From: Cephalotrichum gorgonifer
Taxonomy: Eukaryota; Ascomycota; Sordariomycetes; Microascales; Microascaceae
DNA length: 64,000 nucleotides
NCBI GenBank assembly: GCA_900312665.1
Contig: ONZQ02000024.1
Coordinates: 1 to 64,000 of the forward strand
Direction of reading: 5' to 3'
The position numbers and the translations under genes were made by a program. Below the pieces are notes generated by a model. It did no database searches. It was not told the DNA's origin and saw nothing but the letters and a program-made list of their open reading frames with translations. Position 1 is the first letter of the stretch; every line of letters begins with the position of its first letter. Positions 39,593 through 51,859 of this stretch are shown here, piece after piece.

Positions 39593-42500
39593 CGCGAACT
39601 CGAGCGTGCTCGTGCTATGGTGAGCGGGAGGAGGAGGAAGGACCGATCATGAATTCCTCCGTAGTTGGACAAGTAATCGCAAATCGATGGGGTGGGGCGG
39701 CATTGACGGGATCGGGAAAAGAAGAGAGGGGCGACATTGGAGATTGAAAAGCGGGAAGATGGGACTGTATTTCAACCCTTCCCGAATTCGGATAGGGACG
39801 AGACTTTGTGCACTGACGAACACACTAATATCCGCGCACTTGCAGTAGCACTGTTCATTTCGGGCGTAGCGGGACGATGGCGCCCTCTTTTCCGTCGTCC
39901 GAGCGAGCTTCCCGCTGTTCCGCTCCCCGCAAAAGTTAATTTAGAATTACACCGTAGGCCTGACACAGTGGCAAGTAATAGTTATACGAGGGTTTGGACG
40001 AGGGCGTGCTTACGAGTCCGTGCACTCCCTGTTGTTGAACCCCTTCGTTTGCTCCCTTGATGGAGACGGCGCAGGGGAAGAGGAAGAAGGTATTACATTT
40101 CGTACAGGGGGGAAGAAGGGAAGGGGGCAAAGGCCTAAAGTCGGTCGTCGGCTAAACGACAGCGCGGCCAAGCTGTCGGGCCTGCTCCTCTGTTACCCGA
40201 GTCTGGTACCAACCAGTACTTCGTATTTCGAACTTTTCCAGTGCCGGACAAGTAATCTCCACGCTTTTGTTCTCTCTTGGCGAGTAGTCCCAGATAGGAC
40301 AAGACGGGTCAGGTTGTATACATCATCATACTACTTCGTACTGTCTTGTAGTCTGAGAACCATGGAGGGGGACCCAAGGTGAGGCGAAAAAGTAATATTT
40401 AGCCCGCTCTCTCTCCAAGTATTTCATGGCGCTTGGTCCGAGAGCAACCCGCGCGCACGGGCTCCAGCGGTTGTGTTTGTATTGGCCAGCATTCCAAGTT
40501 ATGACGGGCTGCACAGGATACGAGCCCAGCTCCAGTGCACGAATGGGGTTTGGGGGTTGCATCCCGCTAACCGGATCGAGTATGATCTCGAGACGGAATC
40601 CTGGTTCTCGGCTACGCTTTCTTCACTTTTTATCCTCGGTTCACGACACGGTTGGCTGCCCGGGGAACACGGAAGTTCATTTTAGCGTCAGTGCTCAGCG
40701 CTATTTACTTGTAAGCGAGAGGACCGGGCCCAAGCCATGGGCCGCTCTCGAGGACAGGTACTCGGATTCTCGCCACTGATCGGAGCCGAACCGCGAATCG
40801 AGTGTTCAGAAGGCCTGGAGGCGTATTTTTCAAGCTCGTCCTTTAGCAGTTATTCGGCCGGGACCCGACCGACTGGTTCATACAGATACTAGGGCGAAAG
40901 GTAAAAATGACCTATCGATGCTCCACACGCTAATTACCACCGCTTCATCGTCATTCGGAGAGGATCATCTTCGTTCCGCCGGAATGATATACATCTGGAA
41001 GACCTATTTTAGACCCGTGTCGCGTGCCGAATACTGGACGATGCCTTGACAGTCGCTTGCCACGCCATTCGCCCATCATGGCTCGAAAGCCCCTACCAGG
41101 AGTAAGAAGTTCGACTGCGGATGACAAGAATCTACCCCCACGGACTGATACTATTGCCCGTGCACCACCCACCCTGAACGGGCTCAACCATATTCCAACC
41201 TTTGTTTGATTCTGTGGTTCCCTGTTCTGAGCGGAAGCAGGATTGGGGCCCGACAAGCCACAACAGCCGCACCCACCTGAACACCCCCCGCGCCGGCTAG
41301 ACCCTATTGAGCTAGAACATTGGTTTACTGGGGTCGGGCTACCCGGAAACGCTCATCGACAGCAGGGATTAACGCACGGGCCTGGGCTAGTTGCTGACCG
41401 GTGAGGGGCAAGACAAGGGTTGCCCAGACCATGACTCGAGGAATTCGTTCAGGTTTGCAGAGACGGGGAGGCGGCCCCTGAATAATAATTCGTCCACTCT
41501 CGAATTCCTACTCCATCCTCCCTGCAAGTACATGCTAATACGGCCACCAGTGTATGTACAATGCGAGTATCTGAGCTCAAAACCACGGGAGCAAACACCT
41601 ATTTATAACTAGTGGTAGTACATATGTAGTATACCACATGCAAACCACCCGGCTGTACTCCATAGGTTGCGCTTGGGCCTGTGGCGACAAATCCGGCTTG
41701 CGTTGAGCTCGTGCCACACACCAACTCCTGTTGCAAAACCAGCCAATTAGAGTTACAGAGCGTACACGATGGCAAAGTTTATTATCCAAGCGCAAGCGAC
41801 ATGATCTCCGCACGTCGACGCGCTGGAGATCAAGTTCGCTGTCACGGGGAAGTAATCCTTGACGGAAGGGTGATCCTTGGACACGGAGGTGGAGGTGGCC
41901 CCAATCCCGTCTTCGTAAAAGAGCCTGGTCCTGACCTGGTCGCTCCTATCCGGGCCCTTGGTTCCATGGAAGCTCACCCTTGCGAAGCAGAAAGGCGCTT
42001 CCCGTGGACCGGCCCTGGTCAATATACGGAGGAGGATGTAATGAATCACCTGAGAACTCGTACGGGCTGCGCGAGTCTCTTCCGGGATATCCGAGCTTGT
42101 AATTTCGAAATCCCAACGGTCGGAAATTGCAAGAGATAAAGGTCTGGCTGGTGGCGCGGCCGAGCACACTCCTTTCACGTCGCAGGAAAGGTCATCTACT
42201 TTTCACAAGGTCAGTGAACAAGATGAGAAGGTTGGACACGAGACCGTTGGGGCGGCCTTGGGGGGGGGCAGTATGTTTCCGTATTTAACGCGCGGATATG
42301 GGATCGTTTTTAGCAGCGCTTATTCCAGTTGATGCAAAGGTATCTATGTTTACGGTAGCCATTGTTAAAGAGCAAGATGAAGTTCCGTAGCGGTGCTTAG
42401 TAGTAGACTTGTTTACCCCGATGACTGTCGAGCACCCTGCTGGAGAACCAAGTTGCGCGCTGTTGATGTTAAGAGGAACATCCAATCGGAGTGATGTCCG

Positions 42501-43069
42501 GCGTCGGGCGCTCTGACCTCTGACGGGGAACGCAGGAAATAGGCCCGGGAGAGTACTGGTCATCCCTGCTGACCTTGATGGAGAACATGAAGGCGTGGGG
42601 CTCACGTATGTCTATGCTACGAGCTAAGACTGGCGTCCTACAGTTGAAATTAACATAATATATACAGGACATACTTCATATTAGCTCAGACTGTTGACCA
42701 TTCATTGCCCCGCCCCCATCAAACGTAGTGTTCCCGAAGGCAGGGCAGAGGGATTGCCACGGAGAGCACCCTGCTCAGATCCAGCTTCGCCGGGGTAGGA
42801 ATATGTCCCGAGTAGCAGCGGCTGGTCAACCCATGAATGTATCGAGGGCTCGAGAAGAGATGAACCACATCCCGCGGTATCTCACAAAGGGGGCCACAAG
42901 GGATATTGGTCACTCGCCGGCCACTAATGTTACGGAGACTTCGGTGTTAGCACACTGGGTGTGGTTCTTATTCTCCCCTAGCGGTCGAGGTTAGGGGGGT
43001 ACACATACCTGAGTAACCGAGATTGATGTGATAATTTATCGATCTCCCTCAACGCCTCGAGGTACCTGA
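39593..43069. other. Long gene-poor, apparently decayed region
   Basis: About 3.5 kb with many short overlapping frames on both strands and no convincing gene. A fragment on the plus strand near 41700-41785 contains CCKTSQ and KVYYPSASD, weakly like the start of fungal FAD-linked (BBE-type) oxidases, but it cannot be extended. GC is normal, so it does not look like RIP-treated repeat. Confidence 0.45.
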
Positions 43070-45400
43070 AGGTCAGTGAGTCTTCCTCAATGGCTCGACA
43101 AACAAAGTCCTGGCACTCTCTTTAAGATGCGGAGAGGCTCGAGCGGACGAGCTTGTAGGATGGGAGGGCACAGCCCCGCCAGGATGAGAACCATGGCGGC
43201 ATGGTATACATCTAGCCAGGCAGTTAGCTATCATACGCTCGAGAGAATGCCCATGGTGAGGTTAATTTGGCTAACAATATGCGTTGAACCAGGGAGCCCC
43301 GGTCTCGTCGCCCTGGGAGGTGGCGTTGAGATGTTCGACGAGCGCCTGGGCGTTCTCGACGCATGATATGGAGCACTGCTCCGCGAAAACTCTAGGAAGG
43401 CTTTTCCGGGGGTTCCGGGACGCGTTTGTCCGGGCGTCAGAGGGGTCCTGAGGAACGGGGATCTCTTTGGATCTCTGGCAGAGCTGGACAAAGGGCGGGC
43501 GGTACAGCGTGATGTGACACCGCAGAAGTCTGAACTTTGGTTCACATTCTCGGACGAGTTAGCGAGGGAAGCTAGAAAGACCAACCTCACTCCCAGAAAA
43601 TTTCTCTATCTCTGCCGGGCCCCATCCTCATCTCTGTTCTCGCCACCACCGGAACCTCGCAGGCTATCTGGCATACTAGCCTCGACGTAGCCTAGCTGCG
43701 CATCAAGAGCCTTGAGGAAGGAGAGGTGTTGCGAGTTTTCGCCATCTTTGGTTTTCTCCCCTGTCATCCCCCCGACTTCACTATCTTCCCATGGATCATA
43801 AACCTAACTTAGTATACTTTCGAGGATGCCGTAGAGCCTCGTGGTCTCGGTGAAGCAGTGACCGTGGAGGCGGCAATGGTGATGTCGTGGCTGTTAGAAA
43901 TACTGGAGATAGAGATTTCCTCTTCTCGTATACCGGGAAGTCCGAACCCTGACCTGAGTGAGTTCAAGGTTAGACGGCCGAGAGACATCGCCAGTACACT
44001 TTAATATCAAGACAGCAGGTATTAGCAGCCGTACCGGCAGGATGGCGAACACGCAGATATCACATGAACGCATCACGACAGGTACACCCGTAGCACACGC
44101 GCTCCCTCAAGTCCCCTAAAAACGGCGACATATTATTCTCGATATCCAGGTGGAGGAGCCTCAGACCCTGGGCCATACGAAGCGCAATCCTGGTCACATT
44201 CCAGCACCGCGTCGGGGCATGCGTACACTAGAGATAGTGCGCCATGATCAGCAGTGCCTGCACTAGGGACAAGTCCCCATGGTTTAGGTAATCTAGCCGA
44301 AGCAGGTGTCGCGCGCGGCGCTCAAACAGCTGGGATCTCTCTCCCTTCTCCACGCCGAACCGGTGAAGACCTGAATGGTCGGGGCAAGCGTGAAGTTCAA
44401 GAGGCAGTAGAATACAATTGGCGCGCAGTCAGGACTGCCTAATCCAACCGCTGTGGAGGACGGTACATGCTCGAGTCCGCCCTTCGACATGTACAGTCGC
44501 TCGTCGGCGTCGATCAAGGCAGCCCAGTGGATATACGGATACAGGCAGCGGACCCTCTTCCGGTAGAGATTCCTCAGGTCAAAGGCAGCTTGTCTTGGCG
44601 GGAGGTGGAAATAGTCCGACTGCTGGGACGGCCGGAGGACAACTCTGGGCTGCATCGACCAGACCTTCACGGGGTCCTCCTCCGGGTTGCCGGGCTAGCT
44701 GCCCGGACGTATGTAGCTGAAGACGGAAGCTGCTGAAGGCAGGCCGTAGGGCTCGCGAGAGCTGGATGAATTGGGCGGGAGATGGGCCATTCCAATGGCG
44801 TTTATGGAATGGTCTCCTCCAGCGGAGTCGTGCGTCTTCTGGTTTTTCTGTTGCGGGCCGGTTTGCTAAGCTACCTCGCTGACGCCACTTCATAGGTGAC
44901 GGATATTGTGCCTGGCTATGGGGTAACGACCCACGCCCCTCCCTATTGTGCGGCACAGGCCGCTCATTGACGACCGAATTGTACTCGCCTCCTCTCAACC
45001 TAGTAGGAGAACCATCTCCTAGCATCACATCCTCCGACAACTTGACCGAAGACTCAGCAGTAGCCAAGCCACGACATGGCCGGCCCTCAAGCTGAGCCAA
45101 CCGGTCCTGGAGAGACCGGGTAATACCACACGATAGATAGGATGAGACCTCCTTTGAGAACCTACAGAATAGACTCTGACCATCCTTTTGCTATTCGAGA
45201 CCCTCGATGGCTCAGTCTGATAGTACAGACAAGGCCGCTGGAATCCCTTCCGCCGGCAGACCGTGCATTGCGGCCACACCCCGTTGCAGCGCGCGAGCGG
45301 TATCTTCTGGCCCCGGCGACCCTGGTTGATGGTGATTATCTCCTCAGGCGCTACTCGAGGAGCTATAAGTGGCCGTAGTGACTGCGAGTTCCGCTGTCGG
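43070..45400 (-). pseudogene. Broken Zn2Cys6 transcription factor
   Basis: Pieces of a fungal regulator occur in the right order on the minus strand but in different frames with stops. Near 45230-45310 is half of a zinc cluster (RCNGVWPQCTVC and FQRPC) whose first two Cys are lost. Near 44430-44610 are LPPRQAAFDLRNLY and LYPYIHWAAL, and near 44390-44450 SPDCAPIVFYCLLNF. Near 44100-44290 are RLDYLNHGDLSLVQALLIMAHYL, then a TAG where Gln is expected, then CTHAPTRCWNVTRIALRMAQ. Near 43270-43480 are RVFAEQCSISCVENAQ and ALVEHLNATSQ, and near 43160-43210 YHAAMVLILAGLCPPIL. No set of introns I could find repairs it. Confidence 0.75.
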
Positions 45401-46009
45401 TGTCGAGGGTCGGCGATGAGATTGTTGACAAGGGTATGAGAATGTGTCAAGATTGATACTCGTCTGGGCGCAAGCGCACACCGCGTCCAATCTGGTGCGA
45501 GGAGGGCCAAGGAAGGTGACAATTGATACTAGCTCATCTGGGGAGAGCGGCACCCGGTTTGGGAGTTCGAGCCTCACTGAAGCCGCATTTAAAGCCACGA
45601 CACCACAGTCACCCACAGGACGAAGTGCATATCGCCGACAGGGGGGCAGTGCGATGTGGGGGAGAAGCCCCTCCTTGGAAGCCTTCCCGATCTTGACATA
45701 TTTAGCCCCACTCATTAGTACGAAGTACTCCGTCAGGAGTGAGAGAGCGGAGGATCGGAGGTAACATTGCCCCGTCTTATTTTTGCGGGCAGCTAAATTC
45801 CTCATGCGGGACAAAGTACTGTGCCTGAGCAAATTTGCTCGGAACCATGATCATTTCCAAGCTCGGACGCGTTGCTTCATGCCCAACATGCAGGACTCAA
45901 TTCGAAAGACGGCTCCATGACAACTCGTAGCGCAGGTCACGTATGCGCTCTTCAGAACTCTTCTATTGAGCAGTCTATTGAGTAGTATTGCGGTCTATAC
46001 TGGAGCCAA
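45401..46009. other. Intergenic region
   Basis: About 600 bases between the pseudogene and the CFEM-type gene. No supported feature. Confidence 0.45.
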
Positions 46010-46902
46010 CTAGTAGTATCCACCATTATTATTATACGTTCGTTGCGGGTACACAGGCGCAGGTTGGGGCGGGGGCGCATGACCGTACGCTGGCTGCGCC
46101 GGCGCCATCGCTGGTTGCTGGTTCGGCCCCTTGTTCTTCACGGCTTTATAGGCGAACCATGAGCCGGCGACCGTCGCGAAGAAACCAAGGATACCGACGA
46201 CTATACCGACGATTTCCCCGACGTCGAGGCCGGAGTCGTCCTTCTTCTCGCCGGTATCACTTCCACCGCCATTGCTTCCGTCGCTAGTTCCGCCGCCGCC
46301 GCCGCTCTTGTTGCTGCCCTGACTTCCACCGGTTTGTGTTGGCGAGTTCGAGGTTGTTCCTGGAAGAGCGCAGCATCCGTCAGCCTCGCCTATTCGAAAA
46401 ATGTCGCGATCTGCATGGCTAAGAGCATCCAGGGCAGGCCCAGGCTCCAGGAACGAGCCGCAGTCGAAGGCGTGGCGGTCACGGTCACGAACAAGGTGAC
46501 CGTCGCCGTCGGAGAGTTCTGTATACCTGTAGACGCGTCCGTCGGGCGCGCTTCCTGGGCGTCCCTCGTAAATCCATTACTCGTGCAATAATCGTTGTAG
46601 AGGGCGACGGCGGACTCCACGTCGACTGTCTTCCGGTCGCATGCTGAGTTCACGCAGCTGCTCAGGTAGGAAGTGGCAGTCCATTGCAAGTCTCCCCGGC
46701 AGAAGCAGTCGTTGGCGATGTATTTCACGTCACAGTCGATCGCGCGCGCGAGATTGTCTGGGCCCTTGAATGCGCCCAGGTAGAAGCAGCCTTGTGCACA
46801 CGGTCGCTGCGACTGGTATGCTGGTTGATCGGTAATTGTGGCTATGTCCTGAGCCATGACGCGAAGCGCCAGACAGGCGAGAAGGAAGGCGATTCTGAAC
46901 AT
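46010..46902 (-). CDS. CFEM-like Cys-rich single-pass membrane protein
   Basis: Two exons, 46902-46455 and 46359-46010, give 265 residues; the donor (GTTCCT) is weak, so the splice point is tentative. The signal peptide MFRIAFLLACLALRVMA leads into an eight-Cys domain (CAQGC, DC, DCFC, SSC, SAC, DYC) with the CFEM layout. A Ser/Thr-rich stretch and a Gly/Ser/Lys-rich linker follow. A transmembrane helix (VGEIVGIVVGILGFFATVAGSW, here VGIVVGILGFFATVAG) precedes a Pro/Gln/Tyr-rich cytosolic tail ending NNNGGYY. CFEM proteins are cell-surface proteins in haem binding, adhesion or signalling. The role here is unknown. Confidence 0.75.
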
Positions 46903-47333
46903 GGCGACCCGGAAAACAGATGGACCCGCGACGGTATCGAGGAAGGAATCCCCACGAGATGGTAAGAAAGAGGGGGGAATCCCTCAATTCCCAGTCCATG
47001 CCGTAAGGGATAAAACTTCCCGTCTATAATTAACACCCCCCTGTAGAATACCGCAGTCTGGTTGGCCCGGGTTTGATTACAGGGTTGCCTCATACCGGGA
47101 GTGACCAGTAAAAATGACGCCACCAGCTGCAAGGTAACCCTTCGGTGATAAGAAGCATAAGCAAAATATATAACCATAAAAACCTGACAGGTCTGGCATC
47201 GCGCAGTATGATCGGGTTCAGGGTAATATAGTACATAGATGGACATATACGCCTCTTCTAAGTGACAGAGCCCTGGCTACTATTCGCTGGTCTGGATACT
47301 TTTATCAGGCCTTGAGGAGCAATCCGATCCTCC
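46903..47333. other. Intergenic region upstream of the CFEM-like gene
   Basis: About 430 bases, presumed promoter. No other feature recognised. Confidence 0.45.
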
Positions 47334-48221
47334 TCAGTAGGCCCAGATGAGCCGCGACGGCTCAACAGGGCATCCATTCATGGCCAGGTCTTGCTCCGGA
47401 TACTTTTCTCTCCTCGTGTATGACGGCATAATTTCTCGGGGGTAAAGGGGGTTGAGCGAAAGATCTCCGCTAGTCAACACGAACGGGTCTGTTTGTGGAC
47501 GCCCCAGCAATGCTAACGCAGCGAACAGGAAACCAAGCACCCCGGAGAACAGAATTATACGATTGGATCTATTGGCTAAGGAGATATGCTTCTATCTCCG
47601 TAGTTTGAAAAGATCTCTGGATGCCCATGCTGCGACTCGCGGTGACCACTCCATCGGCCCGGTTCGGACTATTCCAGCCATCATTGGGAAGTGGTAGGTG
47701 AGGATTATTTTCTATATATCTGGAAACTACGCGCAAATAACTGCATCTGTTGTTTCCAGGTTTAGGTCCTTCATGTTCACATGCACACCATCCGATCCGG
47801 CAACGATGGCATCATTCACTCCCCTTCGGGTGCTTATGCATGGATCGACGATGGGGAAGTAACAAGAGGGTTGCATACATGCCACCCCCCTTCGCCCGCC
47901 TCTCTCGGGAAGAGTCGTTGGTGTATTTTTGTCTTCCGTTCCGTTGCGCACGATTGGATAGCCCACTTCTTTCTCCTTCCGGCACTGCTTTATATCAACC
48001 CATCCGGCCCCGAATCCGTCTCGGAATGGCCTGTATCCTTGCCTCATCTCGAGGTAGGTTACAGCGTCCGCCACATAGTGGCTCTCTTGTTGCGTGATGC
48101 TTCTGTTTTGGTTTCCGCTCAAAAAAAATAAAGGCTGGCAATATATTACCTGTAGTATAGTTATCCAAGCCACCAAAATGTTGTTCTGAGGTATACTTTC
48201 AAGGAACACCGTCATCGACAT
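47334..48221 (-). pseudogene. Possible unrecognised membrane-protein gene or remnant
   Basis: On the minus strand a short exon-like start (Met at 48221, then NNILVAWITILQ followed by a good GTAATA donor) precedes a long open stretch (GYRPFRDGFGAGWV). Near 47560-47500 a hydrophobic segment (IILFSGVLGFLFAALALLG) is followed by a tail ending EPSRLIWAY. The pieces may be exons of one gene or a decayed copy; I could not join them with confident splice sites. I do not recognise the family. It lies between the CFEM-like and Cys-rich membrane genes, all on the same strand. Confidence 0.25.
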
Positions 48222-48299
48222 TACTACTTCCCAATAACCCCATACAAGCCACGATCAAAACCTGTGCCAACTCCAACCTAGCGCCATACCGATGAGATC

Positions 48300-49174
48300 T
48301 CAAGGTAACTCATATTTTGGTCTCTGACTCCCAGGCAATTCGGAAGGGGCCGTTGAGGACCATCCAACGCCCTCGCCCGTCCCCATCTCCGGTACATGAC
48401 CACTCGGGGGTCCATCGTATTTTGGCTGATCTTCCTGCGTCACAGCTGGTGCAGACGCCTGCTTCTTCCGTCTCCGCGCGAGGAACAGTAGGCCACCAAT
48501 TACAGCAGCCATGGCCGGCAGACCAACGCCCAGACCGGCGCCAAGTCCGACACCGAGATTGCTACTCGATCCGCCCGTGCCTGGAGCGGGTTCTTCAGGG
48601 CTGGGGTTGGGCGTTGGAGTTTCGTTGGTAGGGGTGCTGTCGGAGGAGGTAGTAGACATGGTGCTAGACGTCCAGGATATGGGCATCTCGGCGAGGATCG
48701 TCGGGGCGGCTGTGCCGATGGTGAAGAGCGAGCTGGAAGTGGCACAGCAGTGGAACGAGCCCCTCCCCTGCGAGCCATCGTCGCAGCAGTAGTTCGTGCC
48801 CCGTGTGATACCATCGCAGGGCCGGATGCCGATGATCTTCTCTGGAGAGACTAAAAAACAACACCAACGCTTTGTTAGCGTTTTCGAAACTTATCGGAAT
48901 ACTAAGGGAATGGCCGAGTTCACGGGAGGAGGTGGATTGGGCCAGGGGGGGGGGCATTACAATCAAGACATTCCGCCAGACACGCAGGGTCGTCCCAAGT
49001 CGGGTCCGTACACCCAGCTCTCAGGAAGTCTGTGACCCCGCCTTTCTCATCCTGACAAACACCATTCGAGTAGCAGGTGGAGCCGGCAGGGCAGCACGTC
49101 GAGGCCCCGGTTGTCGAGTTGTCGCATGGCCAGACGATCGGGGCGACTGACCCATCCAAGAAGTAGCACGTCAT
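48300..49174 (-). CDS. Cys-rich secreted/single-pass membrane protein, fungal family
   Basis: Two exons, 49174-48961 and 48850-48300, give 254 residues; the intron has GCTAAC and a poly-T acceptor. The ectodomain carries paired Cys (STCCPAGSTCYSNGVC, NYCCDDGSQG, FHCC), then a Ser/Thr/Pro-rich linker. A Gly-rich transmembrane helix (LGAGLGVGLPAMAAVIGGLLFLA) and basic RRRKK stop-transfer lead to a short cytosolic tail. This layout is common in ascomycete wall-sensor-like or Mid2-like proteins of unknown function. There is no classical cleaved signal peptide; the start is the best Met but an upstream exon is possible. Confidence 0.75.
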
Positions 49175-51106
49175 TGCATCGCTATACCTGGGAGTCGGAA
49201 TTCGAACCTGCTAATTGACAGCGCGCGGAAACGAAAAGGAAACCGAAGGAGAGGCAAAGCTTTGCGAGGGTGGAAGGAAGCGTATTATGTACGTCCGTCC
49301 ACTTTTCTCGCTCCCCTGTGCCCCCCTCCCCTGGCAATAATTATGGATCAGGGTGTGATAGGATTGCGAGTGACAGCCCCAGCCTGGTCACTTCCTGTCG
49401 ATCTTGGCAACTAAGGCCAGTCATAATTAACCACGTTTCGACATGCAGGATTCCAACGGGGGCGGTTGAGTACAGTACCGGGCTGTCAGACAAAGGCCGT
49501 ACCTTAACTACTGGCTGTCTGCAGATAACTACAGCCCCCAACACATGTGGCTGGGAAGTGGGATGGACCAAGTACTTCGGTATCTGACAATCCCTGGTTA
49601 TTGGCAGCATCAACCAAGGCAAAAGACTTTTCAAAAAAATTTCGGAGGACTAGAGTTCCAAGTTCGCGTGCTCAGTAAACCGCAACATTTAGAGGCAGTT
49701 GCTCGAGAATACTATTTCTAACTCCGAGTCCCCCGTGCCCCCTCCCTTCATCTTAATGTACTCGAGTCATACCCGTTTTTAGGAAGAGTCCTGATAAGCA
49801 GCGAGGCTGGATTTGTGGCGTTCTTTATCACACCAAATCCTGCACTTCGGCCTCGAGCCCTCTTATTTCAACGCCACACAGTATTAAATAATGGCACAAT
49901 CGGGTCAATGGGTGCCCCCTCGCCAGCGTGGAAAAGATGATTAAGCTATCGCAAGTCAGTGAGAAGCTATGGATATCTGGTCTGGCGAGTGAGAAAGAGA
50001 ATATCAAGCAAGGGACGGCAAGTACTACATCTCCGCATCATCCCTTTCATTTTATATACCCGTTCACGAACTTTTGAGGGTCCTCTTCAACGAGGTGAGT
50101 ATCATCCCCACGAGTAGACAATAAATAGGGCATGGGGGTTGGCTCGGGCTCTGAAGGATAGAAATATCGTTAAACATGGAGTGATGGTAGTCTGAACATA
50201 GACCATATTTAGTCCCAGAATGTAAGTAGGCCCGTTATTAACGCCAGGTCTGGGTTGAAAACCTCTGGGATTACCTTGCTGATATTACTTCTGCTGTTGA
50301 GAGTACAAGCGAAGGTAGACTAATCTTTATAACTGGCATCATTATCGTGTCCATCCAGACGCACTGCTTGCTCCCTGATTGCCAGTCACTCGCAGACTGA
50401 TACTGGGACATATCCTAATCCCAGTTATAGCCTTATCCATGCGGATACCAGCTCCATTTCCATGCCATTCTCGGGGATCAAAGAACTGGACCTGGAGGCA
50501 TGAACTGAAGCATGATCACGAGGTGATAATATACCGTATTATTCAACACCAATGAATGGCCTCCCTTTATCGTGGGGTTAACATGGATTGAAGACAAAGA
50601 ATACTTTGACCGAGGACATGATCCAGCCCTACTGCTGTCATTCCGTTACTGCAGAATGGCAGGAAAAACGGCTGAGACAAAGACTAAACACCAAAAATTG
50701 ATCCAGTCCCTATTTATATTTTTCGTTTATTAAACAGCGAAGGTTACTAGACTTAAAAGGTCAGGAACGAGGACGACGAGGCCCGTGATCCAGCACCAGT
50801 TTCTGAAGTTCCTTCGTCTCGGACCACAAAGCACTCATGGAAAAGAATGGAGATCCATCGGTACGAGGATCCAGTATTCCTTTACCCCAGGATGAAATTC
50901 ACTCTCTTTCCACGTCTATATAAGAGCGCTGTGAGATCCTTCCAACATCCTAGAACTGTCCATATCACACCGATTCCATCGTGCAGACCAGCCAACAATA
51001 CCAAGCACGCATACATGAAAACCATCCCCATCTGAATCAATCTTCCTAAGCCCCAAAAAGCTCTACAGACTTCACGGCCCCTCCACAACTGCTGACTGCC
51101 ATTATC
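49175..51106. other. Gene-poor region
   Basis: About 1.9 kb without supported genes. A TATA-like box (TATATAAGAG) near 50918 lies upstream of the isochorismatase-family gene, and a CT/AC-rich leader precedes its start. Confidence 0.5.
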
Positions 51107-51766
51107 ATGGCTCAACGCTGCCGAGCTCTGGTCATCATTGACGCCCAGAACGAGTTTCTATCCTCCGATGGAAACTTCCCATGTCCCGTTGAGAGCACAC
51201 AACCCTTTAAAAAGAATCTCAAGGCTTTGATTCCCAAGTTCCGCAAGGCTGGTGGCCTCATAGTCTGGGTTAAAGCTTTCTACGAAGATAGGTCGGAGCA
51301 GCCACCCCAGGCGAGGGGCACAGAAAATAGCGACGAGTGGCTAACTACAGCGACGCACGTTTTCGAAAAGTCTTGCTGCAAAGAGGGTACGGAAGGCAGC
51401 AAGATCGAAAAGGACCTCTGGGGCTGCGCTGACCTGGTCAAGGACAGTTTTGCCACGAAGGCGTTCTACTCGGCCTCTGCGGAGAAGAAAGAGGGGGCAC
51501 AGGATCTGCAGGCGGTGCTCAAGAACAAGGGCGTCACGGACGCGTATTTCTGCGGCGTGGCGTCGAACACATGCGTGCTCGCGACCGTGCTAGGCGCGAT
51601 CGAGCACAAGAAGGAAATCAACCCACAGCTCAACGTCCATGTGGTGGAAGATTGCTTGGGGTACAGGCACAAGCATAAGCATGATGCGGCTCTAGAGCGG
51701 ATGGGAAAGATGCAAGTGGAGTCGGGCTTGGTCCTGGTCAAGTGTGATGAGATTGACTGGATTTGA
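51107..51766 (+). CDS. Isochorismatase-family cysteine hydrolase
   Basis: Intronless, 219 residues. The fold and triad are visible: Asp in VIIDAQNEF, Lys in TKAFYSASA and nucleophile Cys in GVASNTCVLAT preceded by the family cis-peptide region. Members hydrolyse nicotinamide, isochorismate, ureidoacrylate or similar amides and vinyl ethers; fungal copies are mostly unassigned and some degrade salicylate precursors of host plants. No signal peptide. Immediately downstream lies a diverged copy of its own 3' end (51808-51859). Confidence 0.87.
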   Translation: MAQRCRALVIIDAQNEFLSSDGNFPCPVESTQPFKKNLKALIPKFRKAGGLIVWVKAFYEDRSEQPPQARGTENSDEWLTTATHVFEKSCCKEGTEGSKIEKDLWGCADLVKDSFATKAFYSASAEKKEGAQDLQAVLKNKGVTDAYFCGVASNTCVLATVLGAIEHKKEINPQLNVHVVEDCLGYRHKHKHDAALERMGKMQVESGLVLVKCDEIDWI

Positions 51767-51859
51767 GGCGAGACGCAAGAGGAGGGGAGTATTCAAGTGG
51801 GTTGAAGTTGGTCCTGGTGAATTGTGATAAGATCGGCTGGATTAGAGGCAAGACGCAAC
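51728..51859. repeat. Diverged tandem duplication of the isochorismatase-family gene 3' end
   Basis: The 52 bases at 51728-51779 (end of the coding sequence, stop codon and first bases after it) recur at 51808-51859, an 80-base period. The second copy differs at several positions and is not coding. It begins TTGGTCCTGGT in both copies and runs to GACGCAA. Confidence 0.85.

Noticed and set aside
41681..42178. Overlapping 140-150 residue frames on both strands
   Set aside because: The plus frame has a short BBE-oxidase-like piece (KVYYPSASD) but nothing follows it. The minus frame matches nothing I know. Neither has supportable splice sites.
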